The notes beneath the pieces were generated by a model. The model saw only the letters and a list, made by a program, of their open reading frames with translations, had not been told where the DNA came from and did no database searches. 64,000 nt of DNA from Engraulis encrasicolus (Eukaryota > Chordata > Actinopteri > Clupeiformes > Engraulidae): NCBI RefSeq assembly GCF_034702125.1, contig NC_085859.1:9202848-9266847 (forward strand). The letters run 5' to 3'. Below are positions 1 through 9,916 of this stretch, in pieces; within the stretch, counting starts at the first letter, position 1; each line of letters opens with the position of its first letter. The position numbers were made by a program, and so were the translations under genes.

Positions 1-109
1 ACAGAGAATTTAATCCATAACCGAATGGCATCAAAAGCGGCTCCACTGTAGTTCTTTCCAATAGGATCACATTATCATGTGATTCTTACATGAGTAAATG
101 TTTACAGAT

Positions 110-2745
110 CATTGATTGATTGATTGATTGATTGATTTTATTTGACAGTCTCAGTTCTTGAATAAAAGCAAATACATGATTAGTTTCAAGCAAAAACCAC
201 ACCACATACTTCACTAAAAGAAAACAACAGAGAGTCAGGATTACACAATAAAGCCCAAGGGCTTATTTCCATTGTGGTCCTTGATGTTGGATGGCAGCAG
301 ATGTTAAAATGGCATGAGTGGCGTTGTGGCAACTAAAACTCCATTGAAAATGAATAAATAAGAAACACCAATTACTACTAAGACTGCAATACCACATTAC
401 TTGGTTTGCATATAAAAGCACCACAATTTCAAATTATATACAATATACAACAACATACAACAACAACACAACATAAGGACTCCCTACTTGTTTTGTATAT
501 AAAAGCTCCACAATTTCATATCATATACAATATAAAACAACATACAACAACATATAGCATAACAAGGACTCCCTACACTGACTGCCCCTTTATCCACGTC
601 TTCAAAGCACGTTTAAACCCATCTAAGTTACTGATTGTCTTTACATTACTTGGTAATCTGTTCCACATACTTGATGCAACAGATAAAAATGAGTCCTTTC
701 CTACTTTGGTCTGTACTCTAGGAGGAACAAAATCAGTGGCACTCCCTCTAGTGGAGTGGCTATGAACATCCCGCACTCTCCTAAAAAAGTTACTTAAATA
801 CTTAGGAACATCTCCTTTTAAAATCTTGTGTACCATGGTTATCTCAATTTGACAAACTCTTTCCTCAACTTTTAGCCATCCCAGCCTTTGAAAGTGAATG
901 GGATCAAGGTGGGTTCTTGGGGGTAGGTTTAGTATGATTCTTACCAGTTTATTTTGTGAGGTCTGAAGCTTGTTTTTAAAATACTTACTTAGGCCATTAT
1001 ACCAAGAACAACAGGCGTAATCATAGTAGGGTTGAATAATAGCACCTGCCAAGGTCATCATAGCCTTTGTGTCCAGATACTTCGCAATTCTAGCCAGAAA
1101 ACGTACTCGTTGATTTACCTTAGTAATGACTTTCTGGGCTTGCTCAACTCCAGACAGCTGACTGTCCAGCACACACCCAAGATAGCTGACTGAATCCTTA
1201 GCCTGTAGTGCAGCATTACCAGCTAGTACAGCAAACCCAGGATTTTTGTTCAGCTTCACTCTAGATCCAAACAAGATGGATTCAGTTTTGCCTAAGTGAA
1301 GAGATAATCTATTGTATGCTAGCCACTTGCTGACATTTAAAAGTTCACAGCTTAAGATGGACTCAACAATCTTTTTATCCTTATGTGAAAATACTAATGC
1401 AGAATCATCAGCAAATAAAAACAATTCACACGAACACACTGATTTGAGGTCATTAATATATAAAAGAAACAAAAGGGGGCCTAGGACACTCCCCTGGGGG
1501 ACCCCGCATTGCACGGTTTGTGGTTTAGATAGCGCTCCCCCAACATCCACCACTTGTTTTCTATTTTGCAAATATGACTCAAACCATTTAACTGCTGTAT
1601 TATTACAACCAATGGCCCTCAGCTTTATCAGCAAGATACTATGGTCCACAGTATCGAATGCTTTTTGCAAATCTAACATTACCATACCACATAAGTTGCC
1701 CTTGTCAACCTCTTGTCTAATATAATCAGTTAAGTACAGTAAACATGTGTCTGTGGAATGGGATTTACGGAATCCTGATTGAAGTTCATATATTAGGTTA
1801 TGAGTTGCTAAATATTTATTAACCTGCTCAAAAACAATTCTTTCAATTACCTTCGATAGAGTACATAAAATTGAGACAGGCCTGTAGTTGCCCTGGTCTA
1901 GCTTGCTCCCTTTCTTGTAAAGTGGAATTACTTTAGCATTCTTAAGGTCTTTAGGGAAGTAACCATACTCAATAGACATGTTAATTATGTGAGTGATACT
2001 AGGACTGATATTCTCTGCTGCATCTTTCAAGAAACGGGATGGAATATTGTCAAGACCTGTTGCTTTAGAGCTATCTAGTTGTTTAAGTTTCAGAAGTACA
2101 TCTTCCTCTGACACCTTCTCTAGAGCAAATGAATTTGCTTGAACCCCTTGCTGGATATAAAACTCGGAAACGTTTCTTTCTTCATAATGTTTGGACATGG
2201 CAGGAAGCTTTTCAACTAATTTGCTAGCAATTGTTGAAAAGTATGTGTTAAAACTATTTGCTACTTCGTCCTTTTCTGATATGATCCTATTTCCAAGGTC
2301 AAGGCTTATATTACATGATTTAGTTTTCAGCCTCTTGTTGCAGCCCAACTCTTTCAGGGTCTTCCATAACTTTTTTGAGTCATTTTTATGCTCCAGAATT
2401 TTCTCATTATAATAGGTCTTTTTAGAATGAACCACTAGTCTATTCACTTCATTTCTGAGTTTCTTATACTCTATCCATGTTTTATCATTCTTATTTTTTC
2501 TGAATTGTTCATACAATCTATTTCTCCTCCGTATGGCCTCAAGTATCTCATCATTTATCCAAGGTTCAGTTCTCTGTTTAACTCTAACTTCTCTAAAAGG
2601 TGCAAGTTTATCTATACAGCTCAAAAATAAACATTTAAAATTGTGCCAGGCATTATCAACATCATTACATTTCAACACAGGTGACCAGTTTACTTCATTT
2701 AAGCGATCCATAAGTGCCTCTTTACTATAACCTTTCATAGATCAC
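110..2745 (-). mobile_element. 5'-truncated non-LTR retrotransposon (Jockey/CR1-L2 group)
   Basis: A LINE fragment on the minus strand. It holds the reverse transcriptase part of ORF2, about 435 bp of 3' UTR, and a 3' tail of tandem ATTG/CAAT tetranucleotides (110-136), as many LINE 3' ends have. ORF1 and the endonuclease are missing, so the copy is 5' truncated. At its 5' side (about 2745-2790) it abuts sequence that matches the 3' flank of the local TRIM genes. No clear target-site duplication was found. Confidence 0.85.
573..2738 (-). CDS. LINE ORF2 reverse transcriptase (endonuclease missing)
   Basis: A 721-residue open frame encoding the retrotransposon reverse transcriptase used for target-primed reverse transcription. 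RT blocks are seen in order: KATGLDNIPSRFLKD, the NYRPVSIL block, MLDLQKAFDTVDH (first catalytic Asp), GVPQGSVLGPLLFLLYINDL, and LFLFADDSALVF, where FADD is the catalytic pair. The C-terminal part ends with the usual LINE tail (SMWNRLPSNVKTI then FKRALKTWIKG). The first Met lies after where the apurinic endonuclease domain should be, so the frame start marks the truncation and not a true start. The open frame is unbroken over 2.1 kb, which suggests a fairly young copy, but it cannot be autonomous without its endonuclease. The clade within Jockey/CR1/L2 is uncertain. Confidence 0.85.
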   Translation of the reverse strand: MKGYSKEALMDRLNEVNWSPVLKCNDVDNAWHNFKCLFLSCIDKLAPFREVRVKQRTEPWINDEILEAIRRRNRLYEQFRKNKNDKTWIEYKKLRNEVNRLVVHSKKTYYNEKILEHKNDSKKLWKTLKELGCNKRLKTKSCNISLDLGNRIISEKDEVANSFNTYFSTIASKLVEKLPAMSKHYEERNVSEFYIQQGVQANSFALEKVSEEDVLLKLKQLDSSKATGLDNIPSRFLKDAAENISPSITHIINMSIEYGYFPKDLKNAKVIPLYKKGSKLDQGNYRPVSILCTLSKVIERIVFEQVNKYLATHNLIYELQSGFRKSHSTDTCLLYLTDYIRQEVDKGNLCGMVMLDLQKAFDTVDHSILLIKLRAIGCNNTAVKWFESYLQNRKQVVDVGGALSKPQTVQCGVPQGSVLGPLLFLLYINDLKSVCSCELFLFADDSALVFSHKDKKIVESILSCELLNVSKWLAYNRLSLHLGKTESILFGSRVKLNKNPGFAVLAGNAALQAKDSVSYLGCVLDSQLSGVEQAQKVITKVNQRVRFLARIAKYLDTKAMMTLAGAIIQPYYDYACCSWYNGLSKYFKNKLQTSQNKLVRIILNLPPRTHLDPIHFQRLGWLKVEERVCQIEITMVHKILKGDVPKYLSNFFRRVRDVHSHSTRGSATDFVPPRVQTKVGKDSFLSVASSMWNRLPSNVKTISNLDGFKRALKTWIKGQSV

Positions 2746-2904
2746 ACATTCACAGCCTCAAGGTTTATCAGTAAATATTTTATGTATATTTATATGGTTT
2801 ATTACATACATATGCATTCATCCTTGAGACCAATCACAAATGTAAAACCCACCACCTCCATACCAAAAATGATACATAAGTAATCCACAAATATCACATC
2901 CAAA

Positions 2905-3040
2905 TCCAGGGTAGTGTGTGTGTGTGCAGGAGTGTCATTGTGTCAGAGATGCTGTAGAAGGCCAGAGTTCCTGCCCCGTGATCCACATACATCCCTATTC
3001 TGGAGCTGGCCACTAGAGGGAGTTTAGTTTGTTTATTATT
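2905..3040 (-). pseudogene. TRIM B30.2 (PRY-SPRY) exon fragment, copy 1
   Basis: Nearly identical to the 3' end of the copy A B30.2 exon at 14509-14645 (block around the LYPGF stretch and the block encoding RIGVYVDHRAGTLAFYS), but with a deletion and a frame break. It is the remnant of the last exon of a dead TRIM gene whose RING remnant lies at about 9.41-9.53 kb. Orientation matches the two better preserved TRIM copies. Confidence 0.8.
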
Positions 3041-3341
3041 AGGATGGAAATAGGATCCACATACAAACCCCAACTCCGGTGAAGTTGGGACGTTTGGTAA
3101 ACTGAGAATAAAATGAAAATGCTATCATTTTCAAAACATTCAATATATTCCTTAGATGGAGAATAGTGAAAAGACAACATATCAAGTGTGAAAACCGAGA
3201 AAAAATATTGTTTTAGGGGACATATGTACTCATTTCTAATTTGATAACTGCAACACGTTCCTTGTAAAACCGCAGGTCGATGTTGCTAGGCTAGCGCAAG
3301 TGATCCACTTTTGCTAGCATGACCAAAAAAAGCAGTCTTAA

Positions 3342-5182
3342 AGGAGAAAACCGGTTTTTTGACATTGGGCCTTTGATTTCACATTATTACCTCATGTTCT
3401 AGTGATCCATGGTAGTTTTGTGTCATTTGGAGCCCTCCCGAAGATATTCGGTTTTGTCATATCCAAGTAACGTCTTCCTTTGGGCAACGAGTTGGAAGGC
3501 ACAAACTAAACTGTTCATATTTTTTTCTATATGGTACGCCACCACCCATAACATGTATGGACATCACTACCGTCATTACGTGCAGGTTTCGTCCCGCTTC
3601 TAATTTTTAAAAATAAAGTCGCTGTGACATCATCAACGTGCGACGCCGACGCTGCCAGCCAGGCTGTTGACAGCTACTAGAGACAGAGCTCGTTCGCCAG
3701 CGACTGCATACAGGGACAAACAGGCGAATCATATGAAATGATCTATTTAGTTGCAATGGGTTGAGTTTGCACATATCCAGGATACAAAAATAAAATGTCA
3801 ACTCGGATAAAGTACAGTTTTCACCGGCTTCCTCTCGGCAATTGGGATATTTTGAAGCGGTGGCTTCACGGCAGTCACGGGACATCCCACGCTTACAACC
3901 ATCTTACAATGCTTGGACCATCGTGTGTAATAGAACTACCCCTTTCTCCGCAAAGGACTTTAATTCCAGGAAAAGATGTCCAGGGTTTTCAACAACAGCA
4001 TACAAGAATGATGTGCCGCTGACCGCTGAGGAGCATACACTAAACTGAGGTAAGATATTGCTAACTACCTAGCTTTCTAAACTTCTACTAGAGTTGCCAA
4101 TGTTGTTGGAAGCTCATCTGCATGTGCAATGGCTGGAACTAAACCTATGTAACTCGACTGTAAAAAGGTTAATTTAAAAACAACAACAACACTATCTAGG
4201 GACACTGAAAGAGTCAGTGTTCATCTGGTTGAACTATTCTGTAATCGTTCAGTATGGTAAACGGAGCTGGTAGATTTGCCTTCCGGGTACAGAAAGATGA
4301 CAGACTGGCTACACATGGCCTGACATAACATGGGAGTATCCGTGTATAAACCGTAGTGTCCATTAGTCTCTACATGTATTATGCAACGCGATCGACTTTA
4401 CATGTTATCGAATGTGCAGATAACATGTATGGGGAAACGGCGACCTCAGTAAAAAACACTATTGGCTAATACCCAGAGCCAGCCACACTTTTCTCGTATT
4501 GCCGTACCAAATTGTATCAGAAACATGTTTCAAACATCCGACAAGACTGAAGGAAAACACAACAGATGTGGTTAGCCTATCACTGAAATATACTTGTATA
4601 ACATGTCTTTACGGGAAGTCTCTCAAAGTTGTTGATAGGCCTAGTGCATTATAAACATATTGCCAATAGGAGGTCATGTTTGTGGCTTGACAGCTATAGT
4701 GTTTTCCCAGTGAATTTCTTGAATACTGCATTCAATTTATACATGTAAATCTGTAGCCAAAACATGAAAACACAAGCTCTGATCTACTGTATGTGTACTG
4801 ACATCTCACACATCTTATTTTTGTAAAGAACAACCATGTCAGTCAGTAAGCATCCACTTCTATCGTTTCAGCGTTGCATCCACAGATGGCTGTGCCTACT
4901 GTGCATCAGCAGTATTCATCGATGGGAGGAAGATGGTCCTCAGTACACCTGACAACATCCACCCTTGACTGATGAGGAGCAATGAATGTGTGCTGGAAGT
5001 CTCACCACAGGTTAGCAGACATTGCTTTCATGGTAGATTACATTGCTATTGCTGCCTTTCAGGCTAAACATTACAAATGCCTTTGATGTTCCCAATGGAA
5101 CAAACAGTTGACATGCATAGTAAAATGTACTTTTTTGTTGTCATTTATCACAGCAGGAATCCTGGAGGAGTTTCATTCAGTG
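3342..5182. repeat. Left arm of the palindromic TTAA element
   Basis: Inverted duplicate of 6917-8762. Homology ends around the segment reading GGAGTTTCATTCAGT on this strand. Confidence 0.8.
3740..4050 (+). pseudogene. Decayed THAP-domain exon, left arm
   Basis: One frame gives a THAP-like stretch (KYSFHRLPLGNWDILKRWL at about 3815-3870) and the next frame continues it (RDIPRLQPSYNAWTIVC, then FSAKDFNSRKRC). This fits the C2CH THAP zinc finger, with a frameshift near 3870 and the first zinc ligands damaged. THAP domains bind the transposon ends in several transposase families. The exon ends near a GTAAGATATT donor at about 4051. The same frameshift is present in the right arm. Confidence 0.6.
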
Positions 5183-5537
5183 ATGCTGATATATGTTCTC
5201 AAGAGACTGCATGATTCCACGCAAGCGTGCACAGTTGGTAGCCCTGGATAATGAAAATGTTGGCAGACAGACAACAGGCTACCACTGAAGGTAAGAATAC
5301 AATTTCTGTACTTGTGCTTTGAAAATAAAGGTGAATATCTGCACACTTGTTCCACTTTTTAAAAAATGATTTCTCGTCCCAAAGGGAAAAACGATTTTTT
5401 TTAATAATAAAAAAAAGCACAACAGGAGCAAGCGTGCGGACATTCAACTTTATTGTTGTCTGACCATTTTGTCCCGCACCTGTATTTTGAATGTGTGCAC
5501 CACTGCCTTACTGGACTGTATTAGTCCTTTACAATAG

Positions 5538-5810
5538 TGTGTGTACCTTCCAATATGCGACCTAGCGTCCTCCACTTTTGCTGGCCTCGTACCAGGAAGT
5601 AATACGTTGTGATGACATCACTGACAAGAACATTATATTTCAATATGTGAAGTAAAGTCGTTTTCTCATTTGCAAACTGGATGGTGAATGAAGAATAATC
5701 CCCCAAAAATTGTGGCTAGGCTGACGGCGGGGAAATTTTACTGTTTGCATCAGCAAAGCGTGAGGCCACTATCACAAGTGGAGGAGGCAAGGTCGCATAT
5801 TGTACCCTGT
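5538..5810. mobile_element. Degenerate hAT-like MITE (copy 1)
   Basis: Same family as the copy at 9604-9916: both ends hold CCAATATGCGACC / GGTCGCATATTG in inverted orientation with the same interior. It lies in the single-copy centre of the palindromic element. The termini are worn and no TSD was recognised. Confidence 0.65.
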
Positions 5811-6000
5811 GGTATATTCCCATTTACTCAGGCCATCCTAGGATTAGAGTCCTGTGGCCTACCCACAGGCTCTCTTGAATTTACAGTAGTGGCTTAACAC
5901 AATAATAACACCTCATTCAGTGTTTTCCAGAACAGAAACGCCTATGACATGCCTATCGAATAATTTACTAGAACCTCAAAACACTCTCTTTATTTTCTAG

Positions 6001-6177
6001 GTGAACTCTGTTGGGCGAAACCATATTCAAGACAACACAGGTTGTGTTTCGAAGCCCATCTACGAGAAAACCACACATGACTTCAGGAAGGAAGAGTATG
6101 TGCTGGAGTTGAGGGATGACCCAACCATTGTATTGTATACCAACGACGAGGAACTCTTCTCATTTGTGGTGCTCTAA
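6001..6177 (+). CDS. Candidate terminal exon of unknown transposon gene
   Basis: An open segment of 58 codons that follows an acceptor-like TTATTTTCTAG and ends at TAA. It reads VNSVGRNHIQDNTG at the start and LYTNDEELFSFVVL at the end. It sits in the centre of the palindromic THAP element, in the same direction as the left-arm THAP exon, so it may be the last exon of that element's ancestral gene. I do not recognise the family. The right arm has no copy of it. Confidence 0.35.
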   Translation: MNSVGRNHIQDNTGCVSKPIYEKTTHDFRKEEYVLELRDDPTIVLYTNDEELFSFVVL

Positions 6178-6916
6178 GGGCGGTACTATGAACTCAAACT
6201 AGGATTTCCCCCTGCACTTTAGGCCTATACTGAAGGTGGTCACCCTTACAACAGACCTCATTTCACTAGGCCCCCTGAAACTTTTATCACAAATGTAATT
6301 TCAAAGATTTACAAACAAAACATGTCATAATTCATGTGAAACTGCACATTTCAATTACATCTGGGGCCGGATTAGACGGGTTCCCCACCTTTGGTATACA
6401 CTGAACGCTACAAGACATCCCTACTACAAAACATTCCACCAGTGCTGAGGCCTGACAAAAAAGTATTTCAGTGGCTAGACGAAGCAGTCGTTTTGGTAGA
6501 CAGAACTAACACCTACTAGTCTAACAGATTTTTTTGTAATGAGGTAGCTTCATGGGCTCTTAGTGTGCCCTTTGTTGTGCTGAACGAATGATGGACCGCA
6601 AAGACAGACTGTGCTGTTGGTAACTGCATTACATTTCAAATAAAGTCCAAATAAAAACAGTGCTTGTTTCGTTCCTTTTATATGAAGCAGAAATAATTGA
6701 TAATGGCATTTACGTATTTACCGGTACATGAAATATATTTACAAATGCTTCTGTAACTCAGTTGGCATATTGAAGATGGTGTCCACTTTATATGATCACA
6801 ATGCAGACAGGATGTAGAAAATGTAAAAGCTGTATCCGAAGATGTTCAGCATCTCTGCATCTATGAAGCCAGAAAAGTCTCCAGTTGTTTCTGATTGTCA
6901 TCACAGTGCAGCAACT

Positions 6917-8762
6917 GAATGAAACTCCTCCGAATTCCTGCAATGATATGACAACAAAGAAAGTGCATTTTACTATACATGTCAACTGTTTGTTCCATTG
7001 GGAACATCAAAGGCATTTGTAATGTTTAGCCTGAAAGACAGCAATAGCAATGTAATCTACCATGATAACAATATCTGCTAACCTGTGGTGATAGACTTCC
7101 AGCACACATTCAGGTCATGCAATGTGAGAAGCAGTGGCAGGAGGATCTGGTGCTATCTGCTGTTTTCTCTCTTGCTCCTCATCAGTCAAGGGTGGATGTT
7201 GTCAGGTGTACTGAGGACCATCTTCCTCCCATCGATGAATACTGCTGAAGCACAGTAGGCACAGCCATCTGTGGATGCAACGCTGAAACGATAGAAGTGG
7301 ATGCTTACTGACTGACATTGTTGTTCTTTACAAAAATAAGATGTGTGAGGTGTCAGTACACACACAGTAGATCAGAGCTTGTGTTTTCATGTTTTGGCTA
7401 CAGGTTTACATGAATAAATTGAATGCAGTATTCAAGAAATTAAACCACTTTTAGACCTGCCTTCAGCATTGCATTTCACTGGGAAAACACTATAGCTGTC
7501 AAGCCACAAACATGACCTCTATTGGTAATATGTTTAGAATGCATTAGCTACAACTTTGAAAGACTTCCTATAAAGACATGCTACACTTTGTGTAGTTTAG
7601 TGGTAGGCTAAGCACATTTCTTGTGTTTTCTTTCAGTCTTGTCGGATGTTTGAAACATGTTTCTGATACAATTTGACATGGCAACACGAGAATAGTGTAG
7701 CTGGCTCTGGGTATTAGCCGATAGTATTTTTTACTGAGGTCGCCGTTTCCCCATACATGTTATCTGCACATTCGATAACATGTAAAGTCGATCGCGTTGC
7801 ATAATACATAGAGACTAATGGACACTACGGTTTATACACGGATACTCCCATGTTATGTCATGTCATCTTTGTGTAGGCCTACCCGGTAGGCAAATCTAGC
7901 TGCTCCGTTTGCCACGTTACTGAACGATTACAGAATAGTTCAACCAGATGAACACTGACGCTTCCAGTGTCCCTAAATAGTGTGTTTAGCTTCCAACAAC
8001 ATTGGCAACTCTAGTAGAAGTTTAGAAAGCTAGGTAGTTAGCAACATCTTACCTCAGTTTAGTCTGTATGCTCCTCAGCGGTCAGCGGCACATCATTCTT
8101 GTATGCTGTTGTTGAAAACCCTGGACATCTTTTCCTGGAATTAAAGTCCTTTGCGGAGAAAGGGGTAGTTCTATTACACACGATGGTCCAAGCATTGTAA
8201 GATGGTTGTAAGCGTGGGATGTCCCGTGACTGCCGTGAAGCCACCGCTTCAAAATATCCCAATTGCCGAGAGGAAGCCGGTGAAAACTGTACTTTATCCG
8301 AGTTGACATTTTATTTTTGTATCCTGGATATGCGCAAACTCAACCCATTGCAACTAAATAGATCATTTCATATGATTCGCCTGTTTGTCCCTGTATGCAG
8401 TCGCTGGCGAACGAGCTCTGTCTCTAGTAGCTGTCAACAGCCTGGCTGGCAGCGTCGGCGTCGCACGTTGATGATGTCACAGCGACTTTATTTTTAAAAA
8501 TTAGAAGCGGGACGAAACCTGCACGTAATGACGGTAGTGATGTCCGTACATGTTATGGGTGGTGGCGTACCACATAGAAAAAAATATGAACAGTTTAGTT
8601 TGTGCCTTCCAACTCGTTGCCCAAAGGAAGACGTTACTTGGATATGACAAAACCGAATATCTTCGGGAGGGCTCCAAATGACACAAAACTACCATGGATC
8701 ACTAGTACATGAGGTAATAATGTGAAATCAAAGGCCCAATGTCAAAAAACCGGTTTTCTCCT
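6917..8762. repeat. Right arm of the palindromic TTAA element
   Basis: Inverted duplicate of 3342-5182. It lacks the 75-bp stretch present in the left arm near 4110-4190. Confidence 0.8.
8056..8364 (-). pseudogene. Decayed THAP-domain exon, right arm
   Basis: Inverted copy of the left-arm THAP exon. The 75-residue frame starting MSTRIKYSFHRLP is identical in the two arms, including the frameshift. Neither copy could make a full THAP domain. Confidence 0.6.
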
Positions 8763-9404
8763 TTAACAAATTCAAACGTGGGTATTTGTATCGATAGCCT
8801 GGCGAAGTAATTGATGTGATTTGATTGTTTATTGAATTTGTTAAGATTGCTTTTTTGGGCCATTCTACCAAAAGTGGATCACTTGCACTAGCTTAGCAAC
8901 CTCGACCTGTGGTTTCACAATGACTGCATGGAATTTCAAAAAAACGATCTGGACACACTTCTAACACTCTGGTTGACTCGGAAATGAGGTCCTGTGTCCA
9001 AAAAACGGAGTGTTGCTTTAAAACTTGACCATATTAAGGATGCTTCATGTGTGCAAATGATAGAGGGGTTTAATATTCCCCTATCCACCCGAGCTCACTT
9101 GAAATAGACCCAGAAGACATGGGAAACTGTAATTTGCATACAGAAGTCAGCAGAAGTCAATTCTTTTTGAAAATAATAGAGTATTGCACATCCTGTACTA
9201 CAGTGAAAATTGACCATGCAACTTGTGTTAGTGCTACCTTCAAAAGTCAGCCTCCATGAAGGCATGGGGGTACAGTAGTACATTGGCTAAGCTGTTCTAA
9301 CTCACCTGTAGAATTGAATACAGTACTGAATGAAATAAATGGGTTTTAAACAGCATGAAAAGCCACTCGTGCTTTATATTTTGAAGGGAGATCTTCGATT
9401 AGTG

Positions 9405-9530
9405 CCACATAGTAAGGTCAAAGTTGTGTTTGCACAGGGGGCATCTTTTACAATCCTCCTGATCCCAGCAGCCATTAATGCATCTCATACAGAAATTGAC
9501 TTCCTCAGCACTTCCTCAGAACACTAAGGA
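9405..9530 (-). pseudogene. TRIM RING exon fragment, copy 1
   Basis: Matches the RING exon of TRIM A (23013-23110 and 23270-23300): the segments encoding MRCI.GCWDQED and PLCKHNFD are readable, with an internal deletion and lost frame. It is followed at its 5' side (9526-9600) by sequence matching the TRIM A upstream region. Together with the B30.2 scrap at 2905-3040 it marks a dead tandem TRIM copy. Confidence 0.8.
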
Positions 9531-9603
9531 GGAGCCCAGTGGGTGGGGTTAGGGATCGGCCTATCAGAATGGTTGTTTTTATCAGGAAGAGGGAAGGTAG
9601 GAC

Positions 9604-9916
9604 CAGGGGTGCGTTCCAATATGCGACCTTGCGTCCTCTACTTGTGCTTGTGACCGCGTACCAGGAAGTAATACGTCATGATGACATCACTGACAACAGC
9701 ATTATATTTCAATATCTCACAAAAGCTCAACTGTTAAGTCATTTTCTCATTTGTAAACTGGATGGTGAATGAAAAACGGTCCCCCAAAAGTTGTTGTGGC
9801 TAGGCTGACAGCTGGGAAACTTTATTGTTTTCTCCACAGAGGAGGGGCCAGGAGGCAGGGCGAGGCCACAAGCACAAGTGGAGGACGCAAGGTCGCATAT
9901 TGGAATGCACCCCTTG
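9604..9916. mobile_element. hAT-like MITE (copy 2)
   Basis: About 313 bp with terminal inverted repeats CAGGGGTGCGTTCC / GGAATGCACCCCTTG. The next 30 bases inward also pair (GCGACCTTGCGTCCTC and its complement). The CAGGGG-type terminus suggests hAT. No clear 8-bp TSD. Confidence 0.7.

Larger units (their letters stand above)
3342..8762. mobile_element. 5.4-kb THAP-bearing TTAA transposon with 1.8-kb inverted arms (Kolobok-like)
   Basis: Flanked by TTAA (3338-3341 and 8763-8766). Both ends read AGGAGAAAACCGG inward. The left arm (3342 to about 5182) and right arm (about 6917 to 8762) are inverted copies of each other. The outer 700 bp are almost identical; inner parts have diverged, and the left arm has about 75 bp absent on the right. 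Both arms carry a decayed THAP-domain exon. TTAA duplication, purine-rich 5' end and THAP are known features of the Kolobok superfamily, so that class is inferred. The central 1.7 kb holds a spliced-looking exon and a hAT MITE copy. No intact transposase is present. Confidence 0.75.
3271..9021. mobile_element. Outer palindromic DNA element (interrupted)
   Basis: Sequence at about 3265-3341 is the inverted copy of about 8825-8905 (motifs CAGGTCGA, AAGTGATCCACTTTTG). The palindrome continues through TTAACAAATTCAA on one side and TTGAATTTGTTAA on the other once the internal 5.4-kb insertion is ignored. A TTAA-type terminus with a TIR related to the inner element (reading inward AAGCAACACTCCG) is visible at 9018-9021. 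The left terminus was not found. Confidence 0.55.

Noticed and set aside
3607..3885. 92-codon frame repeated at 8219-8497
   Set aside because: Antisense to the THAP exon in the arms. Its conservation between arms only reflects the inverted duplication.
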